Below, one piece after another: positions 8,501 through 16,329 of a stretch of 64,000 bases of DNA. The stretch is from Roseivirga thermotolerans. Its GTDB lineage: Bacteria > Bacteroidota > Bacteroidia > Cytophagales > Cyclobacteriaceae. The number at the start of each line of letters is the position of its first letter. The stretch's first letter is position 1. A program made the translations under genes and the position numbers. The stretch is from contig NZ_BNAG01000003.1 of assembly GCF_014653175.1 (NCBI RefSeq), forward strand, positions 372,001 through 436,000, read 5' to 3'. Below the pieces are notes generated by a model. The model had not been told where the DNA came from. It ran no database searches and worked only from the letters and a program-made list of their open reading frames with translations.

Positions 8501-8950
8501 GGAGCCGTTTGGCAACTACCTACCAAGGCATTTTTCTTTGGCTTAAAGCCTAATGAAGAGGTGTTTGTGGAGATTGGGAAAGGCAAGCATATCATCATTA
8601 AGATGCTTTATATTGCTGAGCCCGATGAAAACGGAATGCGCAAAGTGTACTTTGAGCTGAATGGCCAAACACGGGTGATCGATGTTCGGGATCAGAACCT
8701 TAAAGTTACTAAGGTTGCCAACCGCAAGGTAGATGGTGAACATCAAGTAGGAGCACCTCTGCAGGGTAGAATTGCTGAAGTAAAAGTGAATGTCGGTGAT
8801 ACTGTAAAAGAAAATCAGGCTCTTTTTGTAGTTGAAGCTATGAAAATGGAGACAACAGTCTCAGCTCCTGAAGCCGGAAAGGTAAAGGCCATTTATCTCA
8901 AAGGCGGAGATATGGTTGAACAGGACGACCTGGTGGTTGAATTGGAATAG
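5504..8950 (+). CDS. pyc: Pyruvate carboxylase
   Basis: A 1148-residue single-chain biotin enzyme that makes oxaloacetate from pyruvate, bicarbonate and ATP, replenishing the TCA cycle. Domains in order: biotin carboxylase (about 1-450, FNKILVANRGEIAIRVLRA at the start, ATP-grasp glycine loop AAGGGGRGMRVV, FIEVNPRVQVEHT), carboxyltransferase TIM barrel (from about 540, DTTWRDAHQSLLATRMR, with HLHTHDTS metal ligands), PYC tetramerisation region, and C-terminal biotinyl domain with VEAMKMET, where the biotinylated lysine is K1114. I start at the ATG at 5504; a TTG two codons upstream is also in frame but unnecessary. Length and order are normal for alpha4-type PYC. It is monocistronic, followed by a possible terminator and the tandem repeat array. 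Confidence 0.97.
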   Translation: METNIRKFNKILVANRGEIAIRVLRAASEMKIRTVAIYTYEDRYSLHRYKADEAYQIGDDDDPLKPYLNIDEIIALAKREGVDAIHPGYGFLSENVHFVRACKAAGITFVGPEPEVMQRLGDKVQAKIVARNAQVPLIEDSQEPLTSSAIALKEAKRIGFPVMVKAAAGGGGRGMRVVRSEDELERAFNEARGEAGKAFGDDTIFIEKFIDSPKHIEVQIMGDNYGNLVHLYERDCSVQRRYQKVVEVAPSIGLKDETREKLYEYALRITREVNYNNVGTVEFLVDADEQIYFIEVNPRVQVEHTVTEEITGIDIVRSQIEIAQGYPLDHPRIFIKSQADVQKNGFAIQCRITTEDPENNFKPDYGTIIAYRSPGGFGIRLDAGNCYAGVTISPFFDSMLVKITASGRTLKGAAQRLQRALSEFRIRGVVTNKGFLENVLSHETFFTGKATVKFIENHPELLQMPRYMNRATKLLNYLGEVAVNGNPSVKKIDPSVKLRVPKVPEFDRLGAYPSGTRQILEEKGAEGLAKWIKEQPQILFTDTTWRDAHQSLLATRMRSLDMLKVAEGFAKNQPNVFSWEMWGGATFDVSMRFLYENPWDRLKRMRAAAPNILMQMLIRGSNGVGYKAYPDNLIERFIEKSAENGMDIFRIFDSLNWVEAMKVSIRTVRERTNSVAEACICYTGDVLDKESKYNLQYYLDMARALEDEGAHIIAIKDMAGLLKPEAATVLVSALKETVNLPIHLHTHDTSSMQATTYFKAIEAGVDIVDVAIASMSGLTSQPNFNSLAAALKGHPRDPKIDVQNLNKYANYWEDVREYYYPFESGLKAGTAEVYDHEIPGGQYSNLRPQAAALGLEHKFEEVKRNYAVVNKMFGDLVKVTPSSKVVGDMAIFMTSNNLTPADILERGETLSFPESVISLFRGDLGQMPGGFPQELSRIILKGEKPYTDRPNAHLEPVDFDKEFKAFQQEFDIYCDELDFLSYKLYPKVFKDFYQHWQNYGAVWQLPTKAFFFGLKPNEEVFVEIGKGKHIIIKMLYIAEPDENGMRKVYFELNGQTRVIDVRDQNLKVTKVANRKVDGEHQVGAPLQGRIAEVKVNVGDTVKENQALFVVEAMKMETTVSAPEAGKVKAIYLKGGDMVEQDDLVVELE

Positions 8951-8960
8951 GTTTACGATT

Positions 8961-9026
8961 CCGGCAGTTGCCGATGATTGGGGAGAGTTGAAAAGGCTTT
9001 AGCTCTTTCGTTATCCCAACTGCCGG
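8961..9026 (+). terminator. Possible terminator of pyc (long-loop inverted repeat)
   Basis: CCGGCAGTTG (8961-8970) is perfectly complementary to CAACTGCCGG (9017-9026), with a 46-nt loop that can itself form a smaller AGAG/CTCT hairpin. It lies 10 nt after the pyc stop and is followed by ATTTTATCTCTC. The loop is long for an intrinsic terminator, so the call is tentative. Confidence 0.45.
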
Positions 9027-9047
9027 ATTTTATCTCTCACACCCCAA

Positions 9048-9729
9048 CTTCCGTCTTCCCAATTCCACCATTATGGAAAGATCTGCTAGGCTAGATCATG
9101 GGCAGATGCTTCGGCTTCGCTCAGCATGGAAACCAAAGTGTCCTCTTTTCACAGCTTTTCGCTTCCCGCTCCCGACTTCTGATTTCCGATTTCTGGTTTT
9201 TAATTTCTGTCTTCCTAGCTCCGAACTTCCGTCTTCCCAATTCCTCCATTATAGAAAGATCTGCTAGACTAGATCATCGGTAGATGCTTCGGCTTTGCTC
9301 AGCATGGAAACCAAAGTGTCCTCTTTTCACAGCTTTTCGCTTCCCGCTCCCGACTTCTGATTTCCGATTTCTGGTTTTTAATTTCTGTCTTCCTAGCTCC
9401 GAACTTCCGTCTTCCCAATTCCTCCATTATAGAAAGATCTGCTAGACTAGATCATGGGCAGATGCTTCGGCTTTGCTCAGCATGGAAACCAAAGTGTCCT
9501 CTTTTCACAGCTTTTCGCTTCCCGCTTCTGACTTCTGATTTCCGTCTTCCTAGCTCCGAACTTCCGTCTTCCCAATTCCTCCATTATAGAAAGATCTGCT
9601 AGACTAGATCATCGGTAGATGCTTCGGCTTCGCTCAGCATGGAAGCCAATGTGCCCGCTTTTCACAGCTTTTCGCTTCCCGCTTCCGACTTCTTATTTCC
9701 GATTTCTGGTTTTTGATTTCTGTCTTCCC
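9048..9729. repeat. Tandem repeat array, four copies of a 178-bp unit
   Basis: The same unit starts with CTTCCGTCTTCCCAATTCC at 9048, 9226, 9404 and 9561. Copies 1 and 2 are 178 bp, copy 3 is 157 bp (about 21 bp lost from its pyrimidine-rich part) and copy 4 is slightly truncated at 9729. Each unit has a half that is almost pure pyrimidine on the plus strand, made of short related words such as CTTCCG, ACTTCTG and GATTTCCG, and a mixed half containing AGATCTGCTAGACTAGATCAT and GCTTCGGCTTCGCTCAGCATGG. Copies differ by only a few substitutions. No gene is supported here; the short open frames over the units are chance. The array fills most of the 813-bp gap between pyc and the permease gene. 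Confidence 0.93.
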
Positions 9730-9763
9730 ACTAAAAGCAGTCGGTCCTCAAGAACATTAATGC

Positions 9764-12124
9764 TTACTCGCTCCTTAGTCCTTCCGTAGGGCTGGTGGTC
9801 ATAACTTTACGAACCTGGGAAGAGATAGTCAGGGCAACCATTAGAATTACTACAGCCAGAGCCAGAGAAAAGGGTAACCAGGTGATGGGTACGTGAACAG
9901 CATATACAGAATCGAAAAGCATGGTTAACAAGTAGTAGCTAATGGGAATGCCTAAAATCAGGGCAATTATCAGAAACACAGCAAACTGCTTGTTTATCAC
10001 ATAGACAAGGTTTTTGAGGCGTGCTCCCAGGGCTTTTCTAATACTGAATTCTCTTACTCTACTGGCAACATTGAGAGAAACCAGCCCATAGAGGCCCAGG
10101 CAGGAGAGCAGTATACAGATGGTGGCTACATACTGCATCAGGCGACTATGCCCTTCAATATTTCTAAAATACCAGTCGAGTGAACTGGCCTGGTAATATC
10201 CGTCAAAGGGCTTGTCCGGAAAAAGTTCGGCCCAGGTTTTTTCCAGGTCTTCATAAGCACTGGTCAGGGAACCTTCATTCACCTTCATGGAAAAATAACG
10301 ATACTGTTCTTCTTTGGCCAGCATAATAATCATGGGCTTTATGGGGTCATAAAAAGACCATTGATGAAAATCTTCAACTACTCCGGCCACCCGATAGGTA
10401 AGGCTATCTATTCTAAAGCTTTCACCCAAAGCCTTTTCCGGATTTAGCAAGCGCGCCATTTTCTGGTTCACCAATACATTCTGATAGTCGTTTTCGCGTT
10501 GAGCATCAAAGTTTCTTCCTTCCAAAAGTTTTAGTCCCAGCGTTTCTAAATAGTTGTGGTCTACGATTAGGCAGGGGATGTCGTACTTTTGATCAATCAC
10601 CTGGACTATCTTATTGGAAGTAGATCGGTTGAGGTGCCCCATTGAGGCAGAAACAGACTCTACTCTGGGGTTTTGCTGCAAGGCATTGGTGAGTTGTTTT
10701 ACTTGTGTGGCATCGCCCACAAAGGCCGAAATTACCCGGCTTTGATCATAGCCCCAATCCCGGTCTTTTTGGAATGCTGTGTTTTGAGTAAAGAGTATTC
10801 CACCCACTACGGCAATCAGGGCAAGAATGTATTGAAAGGTGAGGAAGATTTTGGTGAGTATATTTTTGCCACCAAACTTAAGGCTACCCCTGAAAATATT
10901 CACTGCGTTGAACCGCGAGATATAAAGGGCCGGATAGGCACCGGAGAGCAAACCTGTACTCACCACCAATACCAGCAGAAATATCCAAAGTTCGGGTTGG
11001 TTGGTGTGAAAATCGAGTCCCACATCGAACAGGCGATCGAACCCCGGAATGAGCAAGGTAATGGCCAAAATGAACCCAAAGACCAGAGCCAATAGTGTGA
11101 GTACTATGTTTTCTACTAAAAACTGAAAAACCAATGCCTTGCGTGTGCCACCCATTACCTTTCTAACCCCAATTTCTTTGAGCCTTTTTGTTGCGGAAAC
11201 AATGGCAATGTTTATGTAATTGAATACAGCCAAAACCAAAACAAAGGCACCAATTACCGATAAGACTATTCGAGCTACCGAATCACCCTCACCGGTCATC
11301 ACACTGCTCATGTCTTCTGCCTGAACAAACAAGTCGGTCCATGGAACAAAAGAGAAAGCAGTGGCGGGCCAGTCTTTTTGCACGGCATTCTGAGTTTTAA
11401 TATGCTGTTGAACCGAACGCTCTACCTGCGCCACGGACTGAGGGTCGCTTGTTCTTATGTATACAGCATCGAGAAATCGGCTCCAATCGCTTAGGCTGTA
11501 GTCTGGGTCTATTACTTCCAGCTGGTCAAAGTTGACTAATACTTCAAAATTCAGGCTGCTTCTTCTGGGAAACTCCTGAGCTACGCCTGCTACTTCAAAT
11601 GAAAACTTTCTTCCTTCAAAGTCAAAAGTCATCGACTTACCCAAGGCATTTTCTTCGCCAAAATATTTAACAGCAGCGTTATGGCTGAGAATGATTTGAT
11701 TAGGTGTTTCTAAAGCTTCTTTTTGGCCGTAAGCCAGAGGAAAAGTGAACAATTCCAGAAATTCCGGGTCTACAAATGAGAAAGATTGGTTGAATACGTT
11801 TGGCCCCGATTTAAGTATGCCGCTTCTTCTTTCAACACGAACCACCTGACTAATTTGAGGGAAATCGTTTTGAAGAATGGCCGCATAGGGAGCCGGAACA
11901 ATACCGTGATGCCCTACCTCTCCATTTCGGTTGAGATAGGAAGTAGCCAGGTATATTTCTTTTTTATTTTCATGAAACTGATCGATACTAAGATCCAGGT
12001 CTATGAAAGCATAGACCATGATGGCTACTCCGAGAGCTGTAGCCAGACCAAAAATATTGATGAATGAAGAAAGCGGGCTACGCTGTATAGCACGAAGTGT
12101 TGTTTTGAGATATGACCTGATCAT
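9764..12124 (-). CDS. ABC-type permease, MacB/FtsX family
   Basis: A 786-residue protein from the ATG at 12124, chosen because MIRSYLKTTLRAIQRSPLSS is the usual start of Bacteroidota permeases; the 14 upstream in-frame residues look untranslated. Architecture: first transmembrane helix near residues 20-45, a periplasmic MacB-type domain (about 50-260), three helices containing RLKEIGVRKVMGG, a fourth helix, a second periplasmic domain (about 440-650), then three helices containing REFSIRKALGARLKNL. The duplicated FtsX domain with eight helices is typical of this family, which moves lipoproteins, antimicrobials or peptides. It needs an ATPase encoded elsewhere; none is adjacent. Substrate unknown. 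It is divergent from the Pel-like operon. Confidence 0.9.
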   Translation of the reverse strand: MIRSYLKTTLRAIQRSPLSSFINIFGLATALGVAIMVYAFIDLDLSIDQFHENKKEIYLATSYLNRNGEVGHHGIVPAPYAAILQNDFPQISQVVRVERRSGILKSGPNVFNQSFSFVDPEFLELFTFPLAYGQKEALETPNQIILSHNAAVKYFGEENALGKSMTFDFEGRKFSFEVAGVAQEFPRRSSLNFEVLVNFDQLEVIDPDYSLSDWSRFLDAVYIRTSDPQSVAQVERSVQQHIKTQNAVQKDWPATAFSFVPWTDLFVQAEDMSSVMTGEGDSVARIVLSVIGAFVLVLAVFNYINIAIVSATKRLKEIGVRKVMGGTRKALVFQFLVENIVLTLLALVFGFILAITLLIPGFDRLFDVGLDFHTNQPELWIFLLVLVVSTGLLSGAYPALYISRFNAVNIFRGSLKFGGKNILTKIFLTFQYILALIAVVGGILFTQNTAFQKDRDWGYDQSRVISAFVGDATQVKQLTNALQQNPRVESVSASMGHLNRSTSNKIVQVIDQKYDIPCLIVDHNYLETLGLKLLEGRNFDAQRENDYQNVLVNQKMARLLNPEKALGESFRIDSLTYRVAGVVEDFHQWSFYDPIKPMIIMLAKEEQYRYFSMKVNEGSLTSAYEDLEKTWAELFPDKPFDGYYQASSLDWYFRNIEGHSRLMQYVATICILLSCLGLYGLVSLNVASRVREFSIRKALGARLKNLVYVINKQFAVFLIIALILGIPISYYLLTMLFDSVYAVHVPITWLPFSLALAVVILMVALTISSQVRKVMTTSPTEGLRSE

Positions 12125-12296
12125 GGAGCCTGAGTTTTTGATGGTATGAACGACAGATGCAACCATGCGCTTTAGGGTTGCACACTAGCCATCAGGCAAC
12201 TGGTCTACTATTTTGGTTACTCAACGGCTTTTAACGGCAATTGAACGTAAGCCGGGCAGCGTGCCAAAGCAATTGAGTACTTTTAGTCCAATAGGC

Positions 12297-12327
12297 TTTG
12301 CTGGAATTTTAATCATCGATATCTTTT
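12297..12327 (+). promoter_or_regulatory. Promoter of the Pel-like operon
   Basis: TTTG (12297-12300) is followed after exactly 19 nt by TATCTTTT (12320-12327), which matches TAnnTTTG except for the last base. This would start transcription near 12333, about 65 nt before the TTG start codon of the first gene. It is the only near-consensus pair I found in the intergenic space. Confidence 0.55.
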
Positions 12328-12329
12328 AT

Positions 12330-12354
12330 GAAATGTTCGAAATACCAACATTTC
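12330..12354. promoter_or_regulatory. Inverted repeat at the start of the Pel-like transcript
   Basis: GAAATGTT (12330-12337) and AACATTTC (12347-12354) are perfect 8-nt inverted arms with a 9-nt spacer. The repeat begins 2 bp after the proposed -7 box and so covers the likely start site. It could be an operator or a leader hairpin. Confidence 0.45.
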
Positions 12355-12396
12355 TTAATTTAAAAAATGATTAACTAGCGCACTTTTTAAGAAAAT

Positions 12397-13932
12397 TTGA
12401 AAAGAACAGAAGACGATAAGATCAATGTCCTTCTTATTTCTGAAGGAACCTATCCGTTTTACGGAGGAGGTATTTCTACATGGAGTCACATGTTGTGCGA
12501 TAGGGTTTCTAACGTCCACTTTAATTTATACTCCATCAATGCCGGCTACATACCTAAGCCCATTTTTGAGCTAAGTCCTTCAGTAAAAGAGGTAATACAG
12601 GTACCTCTTTGGGCTCCCGATGAGCCGCAGGATTATGTGAGCTATAAGCGAGACTACTATAAGGTAGTGAGCAAAAAAGAAGAGACCACCAGCGAAGTAG
12701 TGCAAGAGCGGTTTATTCCCATTTTTGAGAAGTTCTTGCAAATGGTGTATGAGGGGTCTACTGACATGAAAGTGCTGGATGTGGTGTTCTATGAATTGTG
12801 GCTTTACTTTCAAGACTACGACTACAAACGCACCATGCAAGACCAGGCCGTTTGGGAAGCTTTTAAGTATGAAGCCACGCGCAAGACAGAAGAAGATGGC
12901 AGTTATGTGGCCTCTTTGTTCGATATTACCGTTGGGCTGCGTTGGCTCTATCGTTTTCTCATTCCGTTTTCTATTCCTATCAAGAAAATGGATTTGTGCC
13001 ATATTACACTCTCGGGTTTTCCGCTCATTCCTGCACTGGTATTAAAATATAGATACGGTACACCGTTGATGATTACCGAACATGGGGTATACGTAAGGGA
13101 AAGATTGCTTTACATTAACCGGTCAGACTACAGTTACTTCATTAAGGATTTTCTGATCAGGCTTACAGAAACCATAACAAGGCTCTCCTACTATAAGGCC
13201 GATAAAATTCTATCGGTAAACAAGTTTAACATTACCTGGGAGCTCATGTATGGCGCCAGCGAAGATAAAATTGAAATTACTTACAACGGGGTAGACCATG
13301 AGAAATTTACTCCCCGCCAAAAACCTGAGCACTTAAGGGGGATACCTACCGTGGTGGCTGCCGCACGAATTTTTGAATTGAAGGATGTGCTCACCATGAT
13401 TCGCTCATGCGATGTGGTTCGGAAGAAGATACCCAATGTGAGATACCTGGTGTATGGCGATAAGAATGCGGTGCCGGAATATACCGAGCAATGCGAAAAC
13501 CTGATTAAGCAATTAAAGCTGGAGAACAACTTCTTCTTAATGGGGTATCATAGTGAGCCCCACCTCATATTCAGTGAGGGAGATATATCCATTCTCACCT
13601 CTATTTCAGAAGGGTTTCCTTTCACGGTAATTGAATCTATGAGCTGTGGGGTGCCGGTGGTGGCAACCGATGTGGGTGGAGTAGCCGAAGCAATAGATGA
13701 GGGTTCGGGCTTTGTGTGTAAACCCAGAGACCCTGAAGCCATTGGTAAAAGGGTAATTCAGTTGTTGGAAGATGAAGAACTTAGAAAGACCATGAGTGTA
13801 CACGCCCGAAAGCGGGTTATGGAAAACTTTACGCTCGATATTTTTATAGAATCTTATGAGCGTATTTATGAGGAGGTTTACCAGAAACAACAACCAAAGA
13901 AGCAGAAGATAAAGAAGGAGTTGAGCTTATGA
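12397..13932 (+). CDS. pelF: PelF-like cytoplasmic glycosyltransferase (GT4)
   Basis: A 511-residue glycosyltransferase. The N-terminal motif EGTYPFYGGGISTW (residues 16-29) is the hallmark of PelF, the UDP-sugar-dependent polymerase of Pel exopolysaccharide, and the charged insert after it fits the PelF N-terminal domain. The C-terminal half has the GT-B donor site EGFPFTVIESMSCGVPVVAT (about 403-422), with the EX7E pair. There is no signal peptide or membrane helix, as expected for a soluble enzyme recruited by PelG. The start codon is TTG: an in-frame stop lies 6 nt upstream (12388-12390) and the next ATG would delete the sugar-nucleotide loop. It is the first gene of a five-gene run, ending in an ATGA overlap with the next. 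Another GT4 role is possible, but the context favours PelF. Confidence 0.88.
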   Translation: MKRTEDDKINVLLISEGTYPFYGGGISTWSHMLCDRVSNVHFNLYSINAGYIPKPIFELSPSVKEVIQVPLWAPDEPQDYVSYKRDYYKVVSKKEETTSEVVQERFIPIFEKFLQMVYEGSTDMKVLDVVFYELWLYFQDYDYKRTMQDQAVWEAFKYEATRKTEEDGSYVASLFDITVGLRWLYRFLIPFSIPIKKMDLCHITLSGFPLIPALVLKYRYGTPLMITEHGVYVRERLLYINRSDYSYFIKDFLIRLTETITRLSYYKADKILSVNKFNITWELMYGASEDKIEITYNGVDHEKFTPRQKPEHLRGIPTVVAAARIFELKDVLTMIRSCDVVRKKIPNVRYLVYGDKNAVPEYTEQCENLIKQLKLENNFFLMGYHSEPHLIFSEGDISILTSISEGFPFTVIESMSCGVPVVATDVGGVAEAIDEGSGFVCKPRDPEAIGKRVIQLLEDEELRKTMSVHARKRVMENFTLDIFIESYERIYEEVYQKQQPKKQKIKKELSL

Positions 13933-15536
13933 CACATACGCAGAAAATAGAGCAATTGGGATATGATGTTTATGATAAACTGGGCAAGCCGGTCAATGTG
14001 AATGTGGTGCGTGCCATGCTAGAATCTATGAGCATTAGAGCCATAGATGCTAAGCAAGACTATGGCATAGACGACCTTCAGGAATTGGCTCAACTGGTTT
14101 ATGATCAGATAACCAATCCTCGTTTTCTGGAAGAAAACCCTAGCCAGCTGCCTGTAAATGAACAGTTCAGAGCAGACTTTACCTCTGCGACAGACTACCT
14201 GAAAATAAAAACCAGGTACTTCTTTTATTACTATCCGCTCGGTTTGTTTCATGGTGTTCCTGTGTTTTTGCAAATAGCTACCATCATCGTATTTGGGTAT
14301 TCTATGTGGACCTACGTAGGTTTTAACCAGTTGCAATCTACGGCTGTGGTGTTGGGAGTAATTTTCGGACTGATCGGCACAGGAGGTTTTGTGCAGGTAA
14401 TAGGTAGGCAGGTTTCTCACTATTGGTTTAGCAAAGACTTTCATATGGCGCGAAAGAGCACCATTATGGTTATTCGCGATGGGTTACTTTTTATGGGGGT
14501 GCTCTGCGTTTTGGCATTGGTGCTTAATTTCTTTGCCAATTTTTATCCGTATAAATTTTTGTGGTTGGTGTATGCCTATGCCTACTCCATTGGGTTGTTG
14601 TTATTGCTTTCGGCAGTGTTTCACCCCCTCAAAGAGCGGTGGTTCATTACGGTGGCATTTATTTTGGCAGCGGGGCTTTCTTTGGTACTACACCTGTACA
14701 CCAGCCTGGAAACCTATTATACACATTGGATAGGCATCTGGACGGCCATAGCCCTTATGGTACTTTACCTCAACTGGTTTTTTAAACGAAAAGTGAGTAG
14801 AACCAAAGTGTTCAACCGGGCCACCAGCAAAACGGCTGTAATGGTTTACCGCAACTATCGCTACTTCTTTTACGGGTTCGTTTTCTTCATTTTCATTTTT
14901 ACCGATCGTTTTTTGGCGTGGTCCACATCAGACGATGGAGCTTTGCCATACATTCTCTATTATGAAAAAGATTATGAAATAGGCATGGATATAGCCATTC
15001 TCATTTTCTTTCTTTTGGTGGGGGTGTTGGAGTTTGGTATTGCTTCGTTTAGCACAATCAGCGACCTGCTACAGAAACAGATTCCTTATAATCAGGCCAA
15101 GGTGTTTAACAGACGATCGCTCAAAATGTACTGGGAACATGTGCTCATATTGCTCATTGTGGGAGCGGTTATGACCTTTTTGCTTTACCTCATTATCTGG
15201 GAAAGGCTGGGCTATCAGCGGGCGTTCGATCAGGTATTGAATACGGTGAGTATTAAAGTAAGTATTATTGGAGGGCTGGGCTATATTCTTGTGGCTTGGG
15301 GCATGCTCAATTCACTTTATTTATTTACGCTCAACAAACCAACACAGCCGCTCAATGCGCTGCTTTTAGGGTTGTTGGTCAATGTATTGGTGGGGCTGGC
15401 GGCAAGCCGTCTTATCTCTTATGAATACAGTGTGGTAGGCATGTTTGCCGGTTCGGCCGTATATATGCTCATGACACTGCGCACAACGTTACAATTTTTC
15501 CGAAATCTCGACTATTACTACTATGCCGCGTATTAA
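13929..15536 (+). CDS. PelG-like polytopic membrane protein
   Basis: A 535-residue inner-membrane protein overlapping pelF by 4 nt (ATGA). An N-terminal soluble segment of about 100 residues (helical, DLQELAQLVYDQI) precedes about 12 transmembrane helices, the number in PelG of the MATE/PST-like flippase superfamily. The stretch FTDRFLAW, followed by a polar loop and MDIAILIFFLL, resembles in spacing the W-DKF-FW and D-IFLAYL region I recall from PelG. The protein ends in an aromatic tail LDYYYYAAY. PelG associates with PelF and moves the growing polymer through the inner membrane. The PelG call rests on topology and its place directly after pelF; the extra N-terminal domain is unusual, since Pseudomonas PelG (about 456 residues) starts almost directly with a helix. 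Confidence 0.75.
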   Translation: MTHTQKIEQLGYDVYDKLGKPVNVNVVRAMLESMSIRAIDAKQDYGIDDLQELAQLVYDQITNPRFLEENPSQLPVNEQFRADFTSATDYLKIKTRYFFYYYPLGLFHGVPVFLQIATIIVFGYSMWTYVGFNQLQSTAVVLGVIFGLIGTGGFVQVIGRQVSHYWFSKDFHMARKSTIMVIRDGLLFMGVLCVLALVLNFFANFYPYKFLWLVYAYAYSIGLLLLLSAVFHPLKERWFITVAFILAAGLSLVLHLYTSLETYYTHWIGIWTAIALMVLYLNWFFKRKVSRTKVFNRATSKTAVMVYRNYRYFFYGFVFFIFIFTDRFLAWSTSDDGALPYILYYEKDYEIGMDIAILIFFLLVGVLEFGIASFSTISDLLQKQIPYNQAKVFNRRSLKMYWEHVLILLIVGAVMTFLLYLIIWERLGYQRAFDQVLNTVSIKVSIIGGLGYILVAWGMLNSLYLFTLNKPTQPLNALLLGLLVNVLVGLAASRLISYEYSVVGMFAGSAVYMLMTLRTTLQFFRNLDYYYYAAY

Positions 15537-16329
15537 AAAAATGGCCTCATTTCTGGCTCTGTTTTCTTTTACGAGCCTCTTTTGCCAAGAGCCACCAAAA
15601 GCTTCAGTATTGGTGTGCTATGGCGATATCAATGCCGATAGAATCAGAAATTTTAAATATGTAATTCTGGAGTCGGAACAATACAACCCCTTTGATATAC
15701 GCCTAATGAAAGAAACCAACGAGCTGGTGTTGGGTTACATTAGTGTGGGAGAGGTAAGCACGGCCCGATATTACTTTCCGGAGCTAAAAGACCGAACCCT
15801 GGGCAAAAATAGCTTATGGGACAGCTATTATCTTGATTTGGCCGATCCGGTGACCCAAAATGCGCTTATGGGCCTGGTCGACCGGATAAAGCAAAAGGGT
15901 TTTGATGGCCTTTTTCTGGATACGGTTGATGCTTATGGCCCCTGGGGGCCACATCCGGAGAAAGTAGGGGCCTATGTGGAGTTTATTAGTCGTGTCAAAG
16001 AGAAATACCCCGATTTTCATTTAATGCAAAACTCAGGGGTTTCTATCACCCCCCGAACCAAAGACTTTATCAATTCGGTTGCTCTGGAATCGGTAATTAC
16101 CGACTATAACTTTGAAAAATCGGATTATCGTATGCGCAGGCTAAGCGAATACAATGAGCGTGTGGCCGGGCTTAAGAATGTAGAAGAAAAATATAACCTG
16201 CCCATTGTGCTTATTGAATATGCCAATACAAAGAGCATGTTCAATCGGGTGAGAAACCAGGCCACGGCATTGGGTTGGGATTATTTTATTGGAAACATAG
16301 GTTTAGAAGAATTGCCAAGGTTTAAATGA
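15523..16329 (+). CDS. Secreted GH114/PelA-type polysaccharide hydrolase
   Basis: A 268-residue protein with a signal peptide (MPRIKK, then a hydrophobic core to about residue 21), so exported to the periplasm. The mature part is one TIM-barrel domain: LVCYGDI near the start, LGYISVGEVSTARYYF, YYLDLADP, the diagnostic GFDGLFLDTVDAYGPW, LMQNSGVS, and IVLIEYANTK near the end. These belong to the TM1410/GH114 group (endo-alpha-1,4-polygalactosaminidase), to which the hydrolase domain of PelA (GH166) is related. In Pseudomonas this domain is fused to the PelA deacetylase; here it is a separate gene. It overlaps the previous gene by 14 nt and the next by 4 nt. Expected role: trimming or releasing GalNAc-rich polymer in the periplasm. 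Substrate is inferred. Confidence 0.8.
   Translation: MPRIKKMASFLALFSFTSLFCQEPPKASVLVCYGDINADRIRNFKYVILESEQYNPFDIRLMKETNELVLGYISVGEVSTARYYFPELKDRTLGKNSLWDSYYLDLADPVTQNALMGLVDRIKQKGFDGLFLDTVDAYGPWGPHPEKVGAYVEFISRVKEKYPDFHLMQNSGVSITPRTKDFINSVALESVITDYNFEKSDYRMRRLSEYNERVAGLKNVEEKYNLPIVLIEYANTKSMFNRVRNQATALGWDYFIGNIGLEELPRFK

Noticed and set aside
9073-9283. Open frames of about 60 codons inside the tandem repeat array
   Set aside because: They follow the repeat wording, differ between copies and have no start signal or protein features.
9048-9729. CRISPR array
   Set aside because: Units are 157-178 bp and almost identical along their length; there are no short repeats with unique spacers and no cas genes.
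12125-12166. Extra 14 residues at the start of the MacB/FtsX permease
   Set aside because: The internal ATG at 12124 gives the typical family N-terminus.
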